DNA from: an uncultured Planctomycetota bacterium | GTDB lineage: Bacteria > Planctomycetota > Phycisphaerae > SM23-33 | Reading direction: 5' to 3' | Length of the DNA stretch: 56,410 nt | Assembly (NCBI GenBank): GCA_903892515.1 | Contig: CAITIS010000078.1 | Location: 1 to 56,410, forward strand | Shown: positions 23,688 to 31,828 of the stretch, piece after piece | Numbering within the stretch: position 1 is the stretch's first letter | How the letters are laid out: each line of letters opens with the position of its first letter | Position numbers and translations under genes: made by a program | Notes under the pieces: model-generated | The model's input: the letters and a program-made list of their open reading frames with translations, nothing else | What the model was told of the DNA's origin: nothing | The model's database searches: none

Positions 23688-26600
23688 TTAGCTGTCACCT
23701 TGGGCGAAGCGCAGATCCGTCTGCACGCTGGCCTGGACCTTCGTGCCGCGCGGGCCGGAGTGAATGGTAAAGACGCCGCCGGCGGTCTCGGCTCGTTCGC
23801 GCATCTTGGGCAGCCCCAAGCCTTTGCCGACCGCGGTGGCGGTGTCGAAGCCCTTGCCGTTGTCCGAAATCGTCAGAATCGCTCGTCCGGGTTCGTAATC
23901 CACGGTGATGGCGATGCGGGTTGCCTGGCTATGGCGAATGGCGTTATTCAACGCCTCCTGGGCGATGCGAAAGAGAGCGATCTCTGCCATCCGGTCAAAA
24001 CGGGCTGCAGGGCCGTCCACACGCCAGCGCACCTGCACTCCGACGTGGGTGAAGTCGCGCGACAGTTGCAGCAAGGCCGAGTGCAGCCCCAGCGACTCCA
24101 GCGTGGGCGGATACAACCCTTGGCAGATGGAGCGGACCTCGGTGATGAGATGCTCCACCAAGATGGACGCCCGCTTCTGGGCCGGCGCCATGACCTCACC
24201 CGAGCCGCTGGTCGCCAATTCGTGGACGGCCAGTTGCAAGGCGATCAACCCCTGGCCCACGGAATCGTGCAGTTCGCCCGCCAAGGTCCGACGTTCTTCC
24301 TCCCTGGCCGTCGCCAGCTTGGCCTGGGCTTCTTCCAAGGCCTTTTGTTGCCGCCGTCGTTCCGTCACGTCGCGGTCGATGCCGACGACAAAAAGCCTGT
24401 CGCCGTCGCGGAACGGCACGCCCGTCCACTCCAAGTAGTTCTCTTTCTTGTCGGGTCGCAGCCAGGAGCTAAAGCCGGTCTGAAGCTCGCCCCTGAGCAG
24501 TTGATTCCGTCGTTCGGCGGATGTGCCGGGCCACAACGAGCTACGTGTGTAGAAGCCGGAAAGATTCTCCGCCTGCATCAACTCCTCACGCGAACGTCCG
24601 GTCATCTCGACATATCGATCGTTGCAGAAGACCAGCCGGGAATGCAGCGTCTTGGGATTCAGTTCCACCACGTTGATGCCATCGGCGGAGTTCTGTAGAA
24701 TCAGCCGCAGCAGCCGTTCATTCTCGGCCGCGACCGCTTCCATCTTGCGCCGGGCGGTGATGTCGCGATTGATGCCCACGACGTAGAACCGCTTGCCGAC
24801 CCGGAAGGAAGCGCTCGTCCACTCGTGATAGTTCTCCTGGCCGTCGGGGCGCAGCCATGAAAAGATCCCGCTTTGGCTCTGGCCGCTCAAGAGCTGCCGC
24901 CTCTGCTCGGCCGGACTGACGGCGGTGCCCTCCCTGGGTATGGAGAACCTCGACAGGCGGCTCGCCCGCATCAATTCCTCGCGCGACCGGCCGGAACTCT
25001 CGACGTACCGGTTGTTACACAGCACCAGCTTACGCCGGAGCGTCTTGAAATCGACCTCCACGACGTTGATGCCGTCCATCGAATGCTGCAGCACCAGTTG
25101 CAGCAGATGCTCATGCTCCCGCATGGCCTCTTCGGCCTGGCGGCGGGCGGTCACGTCTCGGTCGATGCCGACGACGAAGAGCTTCTTGCCGACGTAGAAA
25201 GGCACGCCCGTCCACTCGAAGTAATTCTCCTTGCCATCCGGACGACGCCAGCTCGCCAGACCGCTGCGTGGTTCGCGGGCCAGGAAGCCACGCCGCCGCT
25301 GGGCGGGCGTCCGCGCCGGAGGCGTGATCGCGATATGCCACTCGTCAATGTTCGGGTTCGCCATCAACTCCTGCCGCGACCGACCGGACATCTCCACGTA
25401 GCGGTCGTTGCACAGCACCAACCGGCGGCGGAGAGGCTTCAACTCCACCTCGGTGATGTTGATTCCGTCGCTCGTGTGCTGCAGCAGCAATTGCAGCAAC
25501 TGCTCACGCTCGGCCAGTGCGTTCTGGGCCTGCTTGCGCGCCGTGATGTCTCGCGCCAAGCCCTGCACGCCCACGAGCTTGCCATTCCGTCGCAACGGCG
25601 AAGTCATGGCCTCTAAGCTGATCCGCTTGCCCTGGCTGGTGATGACGTCGTATTCAAAGGGCTGCGCCAGACGCCGGCCGGCGCGGCGGCGTCCCAGACG
25701 CTCGCGCAGCAGATGGACGTGTTCTGGCACCACCACAGCGGCCATGTTCATCTTCAGCAATTGTTCGAGCGGGTAGCCCATCAACCGCTCGGCTCCGCGG
25801 TTGCCGAAGGTGAAGTTGCCCTGCAGGTCTGTCTGAAAGATCACGTCGGATGTATTGTCAATCAAGTGCTCCAAGTCCGCTTTGGAGCGGCGCAAGTCCT
25901 CCCGCGCCTGCCGATCCTGCGTGATGTCCCGCAGCAACCCCAGCACCGCCCGCACCGAGCCGTCGTCCGCAAAGATGGGAGAATAGGTCGCGTCCTGCCA
26001 GAACTGGCCATTAGGGTGCCGGACAGGCCACTCCATGCGGCAAGGCCGTTTGGTGCGGAAGACACGCTCGACCGCGCGAAGACGCATACGGGCGTATCCG
26101 GGGCTAAGCACGTCTTTCAGGAATCTTCCAGTGCACTGCTTGCTCGTGATGCCGTACTTTTGCTCCAGGTCCGGGGCGATATGAATGAACTCGATGAGGC
26201 CGTCACGACGATACACGGAAACCAGCATTCCCACTGTGGAAGAGACGATGGCTCGAAACAGGCTCTCGCTCTGCCCCAACGCCTCCTGTGCCCGCTTGCG
26301 AGCGGAAATGTCCCGCACGATCGACAGCACTAAATCGGGATGCTGGCCGATCAGCCGGGCGCTGATCTCCACGGGGCGAGTCTTGCCGGATGAATGCAGA
26401 AAGCGGTGCTCCGAGACACCCTGGCCACGCTGGCGGACGTCGTGCATTGCCTTCTTGGCAGCGGCCAAATCTTCTTTGGTGCCAGGCGTCAAGGCGGGTG
26501 CGCTGAGGCCCAGAAGCTCTTCTCGCTTCCGCCCAAGCAATTCGCACGCCCGTCGGTTCACATCCAGAATCGTCCCCTCGGCCGTCCTGACGAAGATGGC

Positions 26601-26753
26601 ATCGTTGAACAAGTCCAGAAGCCCCTCTAAACGCTGGACCTGCGCCGCCAGTGGGAATTTGGAGCGTGGCCGGGACGACTGCTTGGCGGTCTTGGACCGC
26701 CTCGGCGAGCCGCTGCCAGGCCTTCGCTTAGATGAAAGAACAGACTTGCTCAT
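23688..26753 (-). CDS. Six-PAS sensor histidine kinase with a triplicated PAS unit
   Basis: The product is 1021 residues from the ATG at 26753, which has GGAG upstream. After a basic low-complexity start come three ordinary PAS domains (about 40-155, 165-285, 292-408), then three near-identical PAS units (about 417-541, 549-671, 679-801). In these the motif LLQLxLQxxxDGIN...LCNxRYVExxGRSREELM recurs exactly every 131 residues. The catalytic part is HisKA_3 with His829 in ELHDSVGQ, then a HATPase domain with EALNNAIRHS and DNGKGF. No membrane segment is visible, so it is probably a cytosolic sensor. No response regulator is adjacent. Neighbouring genes give no clue to the signal. Confidence 0.9.
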   Translation of the reverse strand: MSKSVLSSKRRPGSGSPRRSKTAKQSSRPRSKFPLAAQVQRLEGLLDLFNDAIFVRTAEGTILDVNRRACELLGRKREELLGLSAPALTPGTKEDLAAAKKAMHDVRQRGQGVSEHRFLHSSGKTRPVEISARLIGQHPDLVLSIVRDISARKRAQEALGQSESLFRAIVSSTVGMLVSVYRRDGLIEFIHIAPDLEQKYGITSKQCTGRFLKDVLSPGYARMRLRAVERVFRTKRPCRMEWPVRHPNGQFWQDATYSPIFADDGSVRAVLGLLRDITQDRQAREDLRRSKADLEHLIDNTSDVIFQTDLQGNFTFGNRGAERLMGYPLEQLLKMNMAAVVVPEHVHLLRERLGRRRAGRRLAQPFEYDVITSQGKRISLEAMTSPLRRNGKLVGVQGLARDITARKQAQNALAEREQLLQLLLQHTSDGINITEVELKPLRRRLVLCNDRYVEMSGRSRQELMANPNIDEWHIAITPPARTPAQRRRGFLAREPRSGLASWRRPDGKENYFEWTGVPFYVGKKLFVVGIDRDVTARRQAEEAMREHEHLLQLVLQHSMDGINVVEVDFKTLRRKLVLCNNRYVESSGRSREELMRASRLSRFSIPREGTAVSPAEQRRQLLSGQSQSGIFSWLRPDGQENYHEWTSASFRVGKRFYVVGINRDITARRKMEAVAAENERLLRLILQNSADGINVVELNPKTLHSRLVFCNDRYVEMTGRSREELMQAENLSGFYTRSSLWPGTSAERRNQLLRGELQTGFSSWLRPDKKENYLEWTGVPFRDGDRLFVVGIDRDVTERRRQQKALEEAQAKLATAREEERRTLAGELHDSVGQGLIALQLAVHELATSGSGEVMAPAQKRASILVEHLITEVRSICQGLYPPTLESLGLHSALLQLSRDFTHVGVQVRWRVDGPAARFDRMAEIALFRIAQEALNNAIRHSQATRIAITVDYEPGRAILTISDNGKGFDTATAVGKGLGLPKMRERAETAGGVFTIHSGPRGTKVQASVQTDLRFAQGDS

Positions 26754-26943
26754 GCCCCTGCTCCTCTGTGGGAACGCCGGACCGGCGTGCGGCAAGGCAG
26801 TATTCTACGGCCAGCCGGCGTTTTCGTCACAGCTATTCCAGCGCCGACCTTGGGTTAGGGGTATCCGCCTGACTGGCCAAGGCCGAATGAATCTGCGGGC
26901 CGACAGTTTCTCATCTCCAGCCAAGCGGTTAGAATGTCCGTGA

Positions 26944-28044
26944 ATGGGAAGGCTTGTCTCCAGCTATGGTGCCGCAAAACCCGTGCATATCGGCTTGGTG
27001 GCCGGGCCGAGCACGATTGAGAATCTCGGCCCGGTGATTCGTCACCTGGTGGTGGGGCTGCTGGACGAGCCGATGCGGATGAGCCTCATCTGCCCGCGGC
27101 ACGCCCAACTGCAGGAGCTTCACCTGCCTTGCCCGCCCGTGGGCGTGCACGAGTACGACATGCCCAAGCTTCCGTTCTTGCGGCGTCGTGCGATGGACGA
27201 TCTGAGCGAAGACCTGGCCCAAGCGGAGGTCACATTGTTGCAGGCCCTGGACGTCGACGCCATATCCACGACCGCCGACCTGGCGGCCCGGCTGGACCTC
27301 AACTATGTGACGTGGGCGTATTCGTGCTGTCGGGAGTGGCCCCTGGCTGACCCGCGCTGCCTGACGATGCTGGCGGCTAGTTCCGCCATTTACGAAACGG
27401 CCGCGGATGCGGGCGTGCCGCCGGAGCGGCTTGGGTTGCTCCGGCCGGGCGTTCATCAGACGCGATCGGCCACTTGTTTCGTCACGCCAAGTCATGTCGC
27501 TGCCATCGTGGCCGCTGCCGACCTTGACCTGTACGCGCCGGTGGCGGCGGCCCTGCAATCCTTCGCCGACCTGAAAGCGGCGGGGCGGCAGTGCGTCTTC
27601 TTCCTGGTCGGCAATGGCCGGGCGGAACGGGCGCTGCGCCAACAGGCTGAGAAGCTCAACCTGATGGACGAGCTGACGTTCGTGGATCGGACGGGACCCG
27701 AGCAGTTGACGGACATCATCAAGGCCGCCGACCTGTTCGTCTGGCCGGCGCCGACGGATCGCGTGGACATCGAGTTGCTCTCTGCCATGGCCGGCGGCGT
27801 GCCGGTGCTGGTGGCCGACCGCGGTATCGCGGACTTTGTCATCCCCGATCAAACGGCCTTGGCCTACCCCACGGCCAACGCCAACGCCCTGACCGAACTG
27901 CTGCTGTCGCTGCTGGACAACCACGACTACGCCCGCGAACTGGCCGAGCGCGCCTTGGCCCACCTGCGCGAAAATCATTCCCCGGCCCGCATGGTCTGCA
28001 ATCTGGCCAATCTGTACCGAGCGATTCTGGGCGTGCAGACGTAA
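26944..28044 (+). CDS. GT-B glycosyltransferase (GT4-like)
   Basis: The product is 366 residues and is divergent from the PAS kinase (gap 190 bases). The C-terminal half has the GT4 donor-binding layout: FFLVGNGRAERALRQQ, FVDRTGPEQLTDIIKAADLFVWPAP and ELLSAMAGGVPVLVADRGIADFV, with the acidic residue at the EXnE-like position (DIELLSAMAGG). No membrane helix is seen. It would move a sugar from an NDP-sugar to an unknown acceptor. It stands alone. A short tandem of the unit GGGAATC follows its stop (28045-28075). Confidence 0.8.
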   Translation: MGRLVSSYGAAKPVHIGLVAGPSTIENLGPVIRHLVVGLLDEPMRMSLICPRHAQLQELHLPCPPVGVHEYDMPKLPFLRRRAMDDLSEDLAQAEVTLLQALDVDAISTTADLAARLDLNYVTWAYSCCREWPLADPRCLTMLAASSAIYETAADAGVPPERLGLLRPGVHQTRSATCFVTPSHVAAIVAAADLDLYAPVAAALQSFADLKAAGRQCVFFLVGNGRAERALRQQAEKLNLMDELTFVDRTGPEQLTDIIKAADLFVWPAPTDRVDIELLSAMAGGVPVLVADRGIADFVIPDQTALAYPTANANALTELLLSLLDNHDYARELAERALAHLRENHSPARMVCNLANLYRAILGVQT

Positions 28045-28085
28045 GACTCGGAATCGGGAATCGGGAATCGGGAAGTGGGAGCGAC

Positions 28086-29039
28086 TCAGCGGAGGCTGAA
28101 GGTCTCATCCGCCGGCGTCAAGGCAAGCGGGTCGGGCAAGCTTTGCCGTAGCGACTGCACCGGCGCGAAGATGTCTCCCAGCGTGCTGACGCGCTCGACG
28201 GCCTGGGCGGGCGAGAAGATCGCCGCTTCGGCCGGCTCTCCGGCGGCGATGGCTGATACTTCGTCCCACGTCAGCGGCATCGAGATGCGCGGCGGATCGA
28301 CCGCACGCAGCGAATACGCGCAGATGGTGGTCTTGAAGTCTTCGTTTTGGCCCCAGTCGATGAACACCTTGCCCGCGCGCAGGGACTTCCGCATGTTCGT
28401 CACGATCAGCGGATCGCGTTGCTCCAATAGCCCGGCAATGGCGTGGGCGAACTCCTTGGTCTGATCAAACGTGGCAGGCGCGTTCAACGGCACATACAGG
28501 TGCAGCCCCTTGCCGCCGGAAGTCTTGATCATGCTCTGTAAGCCGATTGACTCCAACAAGGCCCGCGCCGCCAGTGCCACCTGCGCGCATTCCCGCAGCC
28601 CGGCCGGCGCGCCCGGGTCGAGGTCGAAGACCATGCTTGTCGGGCGCGACAGATCCTCCGACCGCGACAGCAGGACATGCATTTCCAGCGCCGCCAGGTT
28701 GGCTACCCACAGCAGGGCCGCCCGCGAATTGGCCACACAGAAGTTCACGTTCGTCCCGCGCCGCGCCCGGTGCTGCTGCGGCACGCAAACGGTATCGATC
28801 CACTCGGGGTGGGGCGGGCATTGCTTTTCGTAGAAGAACTCCTCCCCGGCGCCATCGGGATAGCGTTTGAGCGTCAGTGGCCTGGCCTGTAGATGCGGCA
28901 GCATGGCCGGGCTGATGCGGTCGTAGTAGTCAATCACCTGGCCCTTGGTGAAGCCGCTGCGGGCGAACAGCACCTTGTCCAGGTTGGACAGCTTGAGTTC
29001 CCGGCCATCGATATCCACGACCACGCTGGGCGTCTTCAC
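28086..29039 (-). CDS. ligD (polymerase domain): LigD-type NHEJ polymerase (PolDom, AEP superfamily)
   Basis: The product is 317 residues. It is a stand-alone version of the LigD polymerase domain, which adds ribonucleotides at broken DNA ends. The catalytic pair Asp139 and Asp141 (VFDLDPG), the SGGKGLH loop and Asp228 in VFIDWGQN are present. The GTG start at 29039 overlaps the Ku stop as GTGA, so the two are coupled. There is no ligase or phosphoesterase domain in the chain; the ligase is a separate gene in the same operon. Confidence 0.93.
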   Translation of the reverse strand: MKTPSVVVDIDGRELKLSNLDKVLFARSGFTKGQVIDYYDRISPAMLPHLQARPLTLKRYPDGAGEEFFYEKQCPPHPEWIDTVCVPQQHRARRGTNVNFCVANSRAALLWVANLAALEMHVLLSRSEDLSRPTSMVFDLDPGAPAGLRECAQVALAARALLESIGLQSMIKTSGGKGLHLYVPLNAPATFDQTKEFAHAIAGLLEQRDPLIVTNMRKSLRAGKVFIDWGQNEDFKTTICAYSLRAVDPPRISMPLTWDEVSAIAAGEPAEAAIFSPAQAVERVSTLGDIFAPVQSLRQSLPDPLALTPADETFSLR

Positions 29040-29869
29040 GCCGTCCTCCTTCGCTTATGCGGGTGCTGGGAGGGCGGAGGCTGCTGCTGCCGCTCCTTGC
29101 GGGCCTTGGCCAGGCTCTGCTCCAGTGCAGCCATAAGGTTGATGACGCGGGGCGGCTTGCCGACAGGCGGCGGTGCGGTGACCTTCAGGCCGTGGGCCTT
29201 CTTTTCGATCAGTTGCTCCAGCCGCTGCTGGTGCTCGCTGTGATATTGCCGCGGGTCAAACTCCTGCTCCAATGCCCCGATAAGCTGCTGGGCCATCGCT
29301 AACTCTTTCTCGCCGGCGTTCACCTCTTCGGGCAGGCCTGAAAGTTTCTGAGGCAGGATGACTTCGTCGGCGAAACGCATCGTGTGCAGGCAGATCGCGC
29401 CCTCGACGACGCGCAAGGCCGCCAGGTACTCGTGATTGCGCAGAACCAAGTGAGCGATGCCAACCTTGTTTTCCCGCGCCATCGCTTCAGCCAGCAGGCG
29501 GTAGGACTTGGTAGCGCCCTGCTCAGGCAGCAGGTAGTACGGATGCTCGAAGTACAGCGCGTCGAGATGGTCGGCATTCACGAAGGCGACGATGTCGATC
29601 ACGCGGCTTGACTCGGGCGCCGCGGCCTCAATTTCCTGCTCCGACAGCACGACGTACTGGTCGGGCGAGACCTCGTAGCCCTTGACGATGTCCTGGCGAT
29701 CGACTTCCTTGTCCTCGGCCGCACATACCGTGCGATACTGGATGCGGGACATGTCGCTCTTGTGGAGCTGATGAAAATGGATGTCTTTGTCTCGCGTGGC
29801 GGGCACGAGCTTGACGGGGATATTGACCAGCCCGAAGCTGATCGATCCGCTCCAGATTGACCTGGGCAT
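29036..29869 (-). CDS. ku: Ku homodimer protein for non-homologous end joining
   Basis: The product is 277 residues, normal for bacterial Ku. It begins MPRSIWSGSISFGLVNIPVKL, the family signature, and contains the bridge region with YRLLAEAM and ENKVGIAHLVLRNHEYLAALR. The C-terminus is basic and Pro/Gln-rich (ends HKRRRTA), a feature that modulates DNA threading in known Ku proteins. It encircles double-strand break ends and recruits the ligase and polymerase. It lies 15 bases after the ligase stop. Confidence 0.96.
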   Translation of the reverse strand: MPRSIWSGSISFGLVNIPVKLVPATRDKDIHFHQLHKSDMSRIQYRTVCAAEDKEVDRQDIVKGYEVSPDQYVVLSEQEIEAAAPESSRVIDIVAFVNADHLDALYFEHPYYLLPEQGATKSYRLLAEAMARENKVGIAHLVLRNHEYLAALRVVEGAICLHTMRFADEVILPQKLSGLPEEVNAGEKELAMAQQLIGALEQEFDPRQYHSEHQQRLEQLIEKKAHGLKVTAPPPVGKPPRVINLMAALEQSLAKARKERQQQPPPSQHPHKRRRTA

Positions 29870-29884
29870 AGTTTGCTCCTCTCG

Positions 29885-30919
29885 TCATGTCGCCTTCGTG
29901 TTCACATCCGAGTCCGCGTCGATATGGGGCGTCTCGCGCACGACCTGCGAAGGCGACTTGTCAGGCCGCAGGCCCTTGTACGAAGGGTGCCGCAGCGAGC
30001 CGTCTTCCGTCCATTCGCGGAACTCTATTTCCGCCACCAGGGCTGGACGGATATAGCAGGCGTCCTTCCGCGGCGGAGGCCCGGTGAAGGGGCTCTGCTC
30101 CTGGGCGTGACCGTTCATCAGGCCTCGAAGTTTCTCGCGGTCGGCGGCGTCAAAGCCCGTGCCGACGCTGCCGGCATAGCGCAACTGGCCGCGGTCATAG
30201 TACCCCAGCAGCAGTGCGCCGATGGTTGGTGGCTGGCTTCCCTGCATCGGCACCCAGCCGCCGATGACGAACTCCTGTCGATTGACGATCTTGATCTTGA
30301 GCCACAAGCCCGTCCGTAGCGCTGGGATGTACGGGCTGTCGAGTTCCTTGGCCATGGCGCCTTCGATGTTGTTTTCGCGAGCGGCCTGGAGCAGTTGAGT
30401 GCCTTGGCCGGGGTGGTAGGGCGGGGTGCGCCAAGTCTCGCCTGCCAGTCGCAGACCTTCAAGCAACTCGCGGCGCTGGACGTACGACAGCGGCATGAGA
30501 TCCCGGCCATCGTGATAAACCATGTCGAAGACCATGTAGCAGATGGGCACGTCGGCCATCACCCGGCGGACATCGTCGGCCTGAGTCAGATGCATTCGCC
30601 GCTGCAGTAGATGGAAGCTTGGCCGCGACAGAGCATCCAGGGCGACGATCTCGCCGTCGAGGACCGCGCTGGCCTTGCCCAGCGCCGACCCCATCACGGC
30701 CAGTTCGGGGTATTGGCCTGTCACGTCGGCCAGGTTGCGGCTCTCCAGCCGCAGTTGTCGGCCATCCCAGAACGCCAGCACGCGCTCGCCGTCCCACTTG
30801 AATTCAAAGCCGTACCGGCCTTGGTCAGCGGGCATGTGAGCGAGCGTAGCCAACATCGGCTGGACGTGCAGCGGCATGACCCCTGGCGAACCCGCTCTGC
30901 CGCACAACTTACCGGGCAT
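29885..30919 (-). CDS. ligD (ligase domain): ATP-dependent DNA ligase (LigD ligase-domain type)
   Basis: The product is 344 residues from the ATG at 30919; a TTG at 30958 is an alternative. It seals breaks with ATP. Motif I is FEFKWDGER with the adenylated Lys41, and LDGEIVALD (motif III region), EGAMAKELDSPY (motif IV) and LWLKIKI (motif V) follow. A C-terminal OB-fold part is present. It is the first gene of the ligase-Ku-polymerase NHEJ operon. Confidence 0.92.
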   Translation of the reverse strand: MPGKLCGRAGSPGVMPLHVQPMLATLAHMPADQGRYGFEFKWDGERVLAFWDGRQLRLESRNLADVTGQYPELAVMGSALGKASAVLDGEIVALDALSRPSFHLLQRRMHLTQADDVRRVMADVPICYMVFDMVYHDGRDLMPLSYVQRRELLEGLRLAGETWRTPPYHPGQGTQLLQAARENNIEGAMAKELDSPYIPALRTGLWLKIKIVNRQEFVIGGWVPMQGSQPPTIGALLLGYYDRGQLRYAGSVGTGFDAADREKLRGLMNGHAQEQSPFTGPPPRKDACYIRPALVAEIEFREWTEDGSLRHPSYKGLRPDKSPSQVVRETPHIDADSDVNTKAT

Positions 30920-31080
30920 ATCTTCACCCAACCGCCTGGATGAGGGGGCATCGCACAACTGACCTCGCCACCGTTGGCGTCGATGGCGCCGTCGTGTCGT
31001 TTGCCCCTCTCCAAGGACAAACTTCGTCCGACTATCACATTATAGGGTGGCATCCAGAACTGAGGGCCCGGGCCTTAGAC

Positions 31081-31195
31081 GCCCGTTGAACAAGGCCGCT
31101 TTCGTGTCGCGGGCGTCTCGCCCGCGCTCGCATCTGCCGAGATCTCGATGGCTTCCAGACGCGGGCGAGACGCCCGCGACACTTATTCAACGGGC
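31081..31195. repeat. Family F nested inverted-repeat element, copy 1
   Basis: Outer ends GCCCGTTGAA (31081-31090) and TTCAACGGGC (31186-31195) enclose inner arms GTGTCGCGGGCGTCTCGCCC and the reverse complement ending GCCCGCGACAC, themselves hairpin-forming. The rest of 30960-31290 holds no gene. Confidence 0.75.
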
Positions 31196-31290
31196 TGTTA
31201 GACAGGCAGAGCCGGCATGGCCACGGCGGTCATCGAGCCATCCAGCGAGAATCTCGCCGGCTTGGTCGCCAAACTGATGTGGAACTGTGT

Positions 31291-31828
31291 TTAGGGATGC
31301 CAAGGCGCATCGTACCCCCTTTGGATTAGTTCGTCATGTTCGATGTAGTCCGGGGCGAGCCAGTCGAGCATGAGCGGTGGCAGGCGGATGAGGGCGGGGT
31401 TGGTGTCTGGCCGAAGTTTCTGAATGATCTGCCAGGGGGCCTTGATTGTCTTTGTTCATGTTTGGGCGTAGCAGGTTGTACCAGGCCTGGTAGCTGGCGA
31501 GGCGTCGGTGGAAGTCGCGCACGCCCGAGAAGTTTTCTAAGTCGAAGAACTCATCTTCGATGGTTCGATGCACGGTTTTGACGTCGCTGTTGTAGCTCCA
31601 GGCCTTGATGGGGATGCGTTTGTGAATGGCGGAGAGGCCCTGCACCACGCAGCCGAAGCCATCGCGTGTGCCGTCCTGGCGCAGGCCGCCGATGAACTCT
31701 GAGCCGTTGTCGCTCTGGCACTTGATGCCCTTAACCTCTACGCCGCAGTCGCGCAGGTGCTGGAGGATGATGCGGATGAACAGGCAGGCGTTGGTGGCAG
31801 TCTTCTCCCGGACATAGCCCAAGAACAT
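31291..31828 (-). pseudogene. Decayed integrase-core (DDE) transposase fragment
   Basis: The frame contains REKTATNACLFI, QSDNGSEF and TVHRTIEDEFFDLENF, typical of the integrase core of bacterial transposases, but the N-terminal half is missing. The frame then breaks at a run of five G (31435-31439 on the plus strand). Removing one base restores a sensible tail, GPWQIIQKLRPDTNPAL to RGYDAPWHP, ending at a TAA (31291-31293). Truncation plus frameshift make it non-functional. Its first codon overlaps the stop of the RND gene, so the remnant abuts that gene exactly. Confidence 0.8.
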
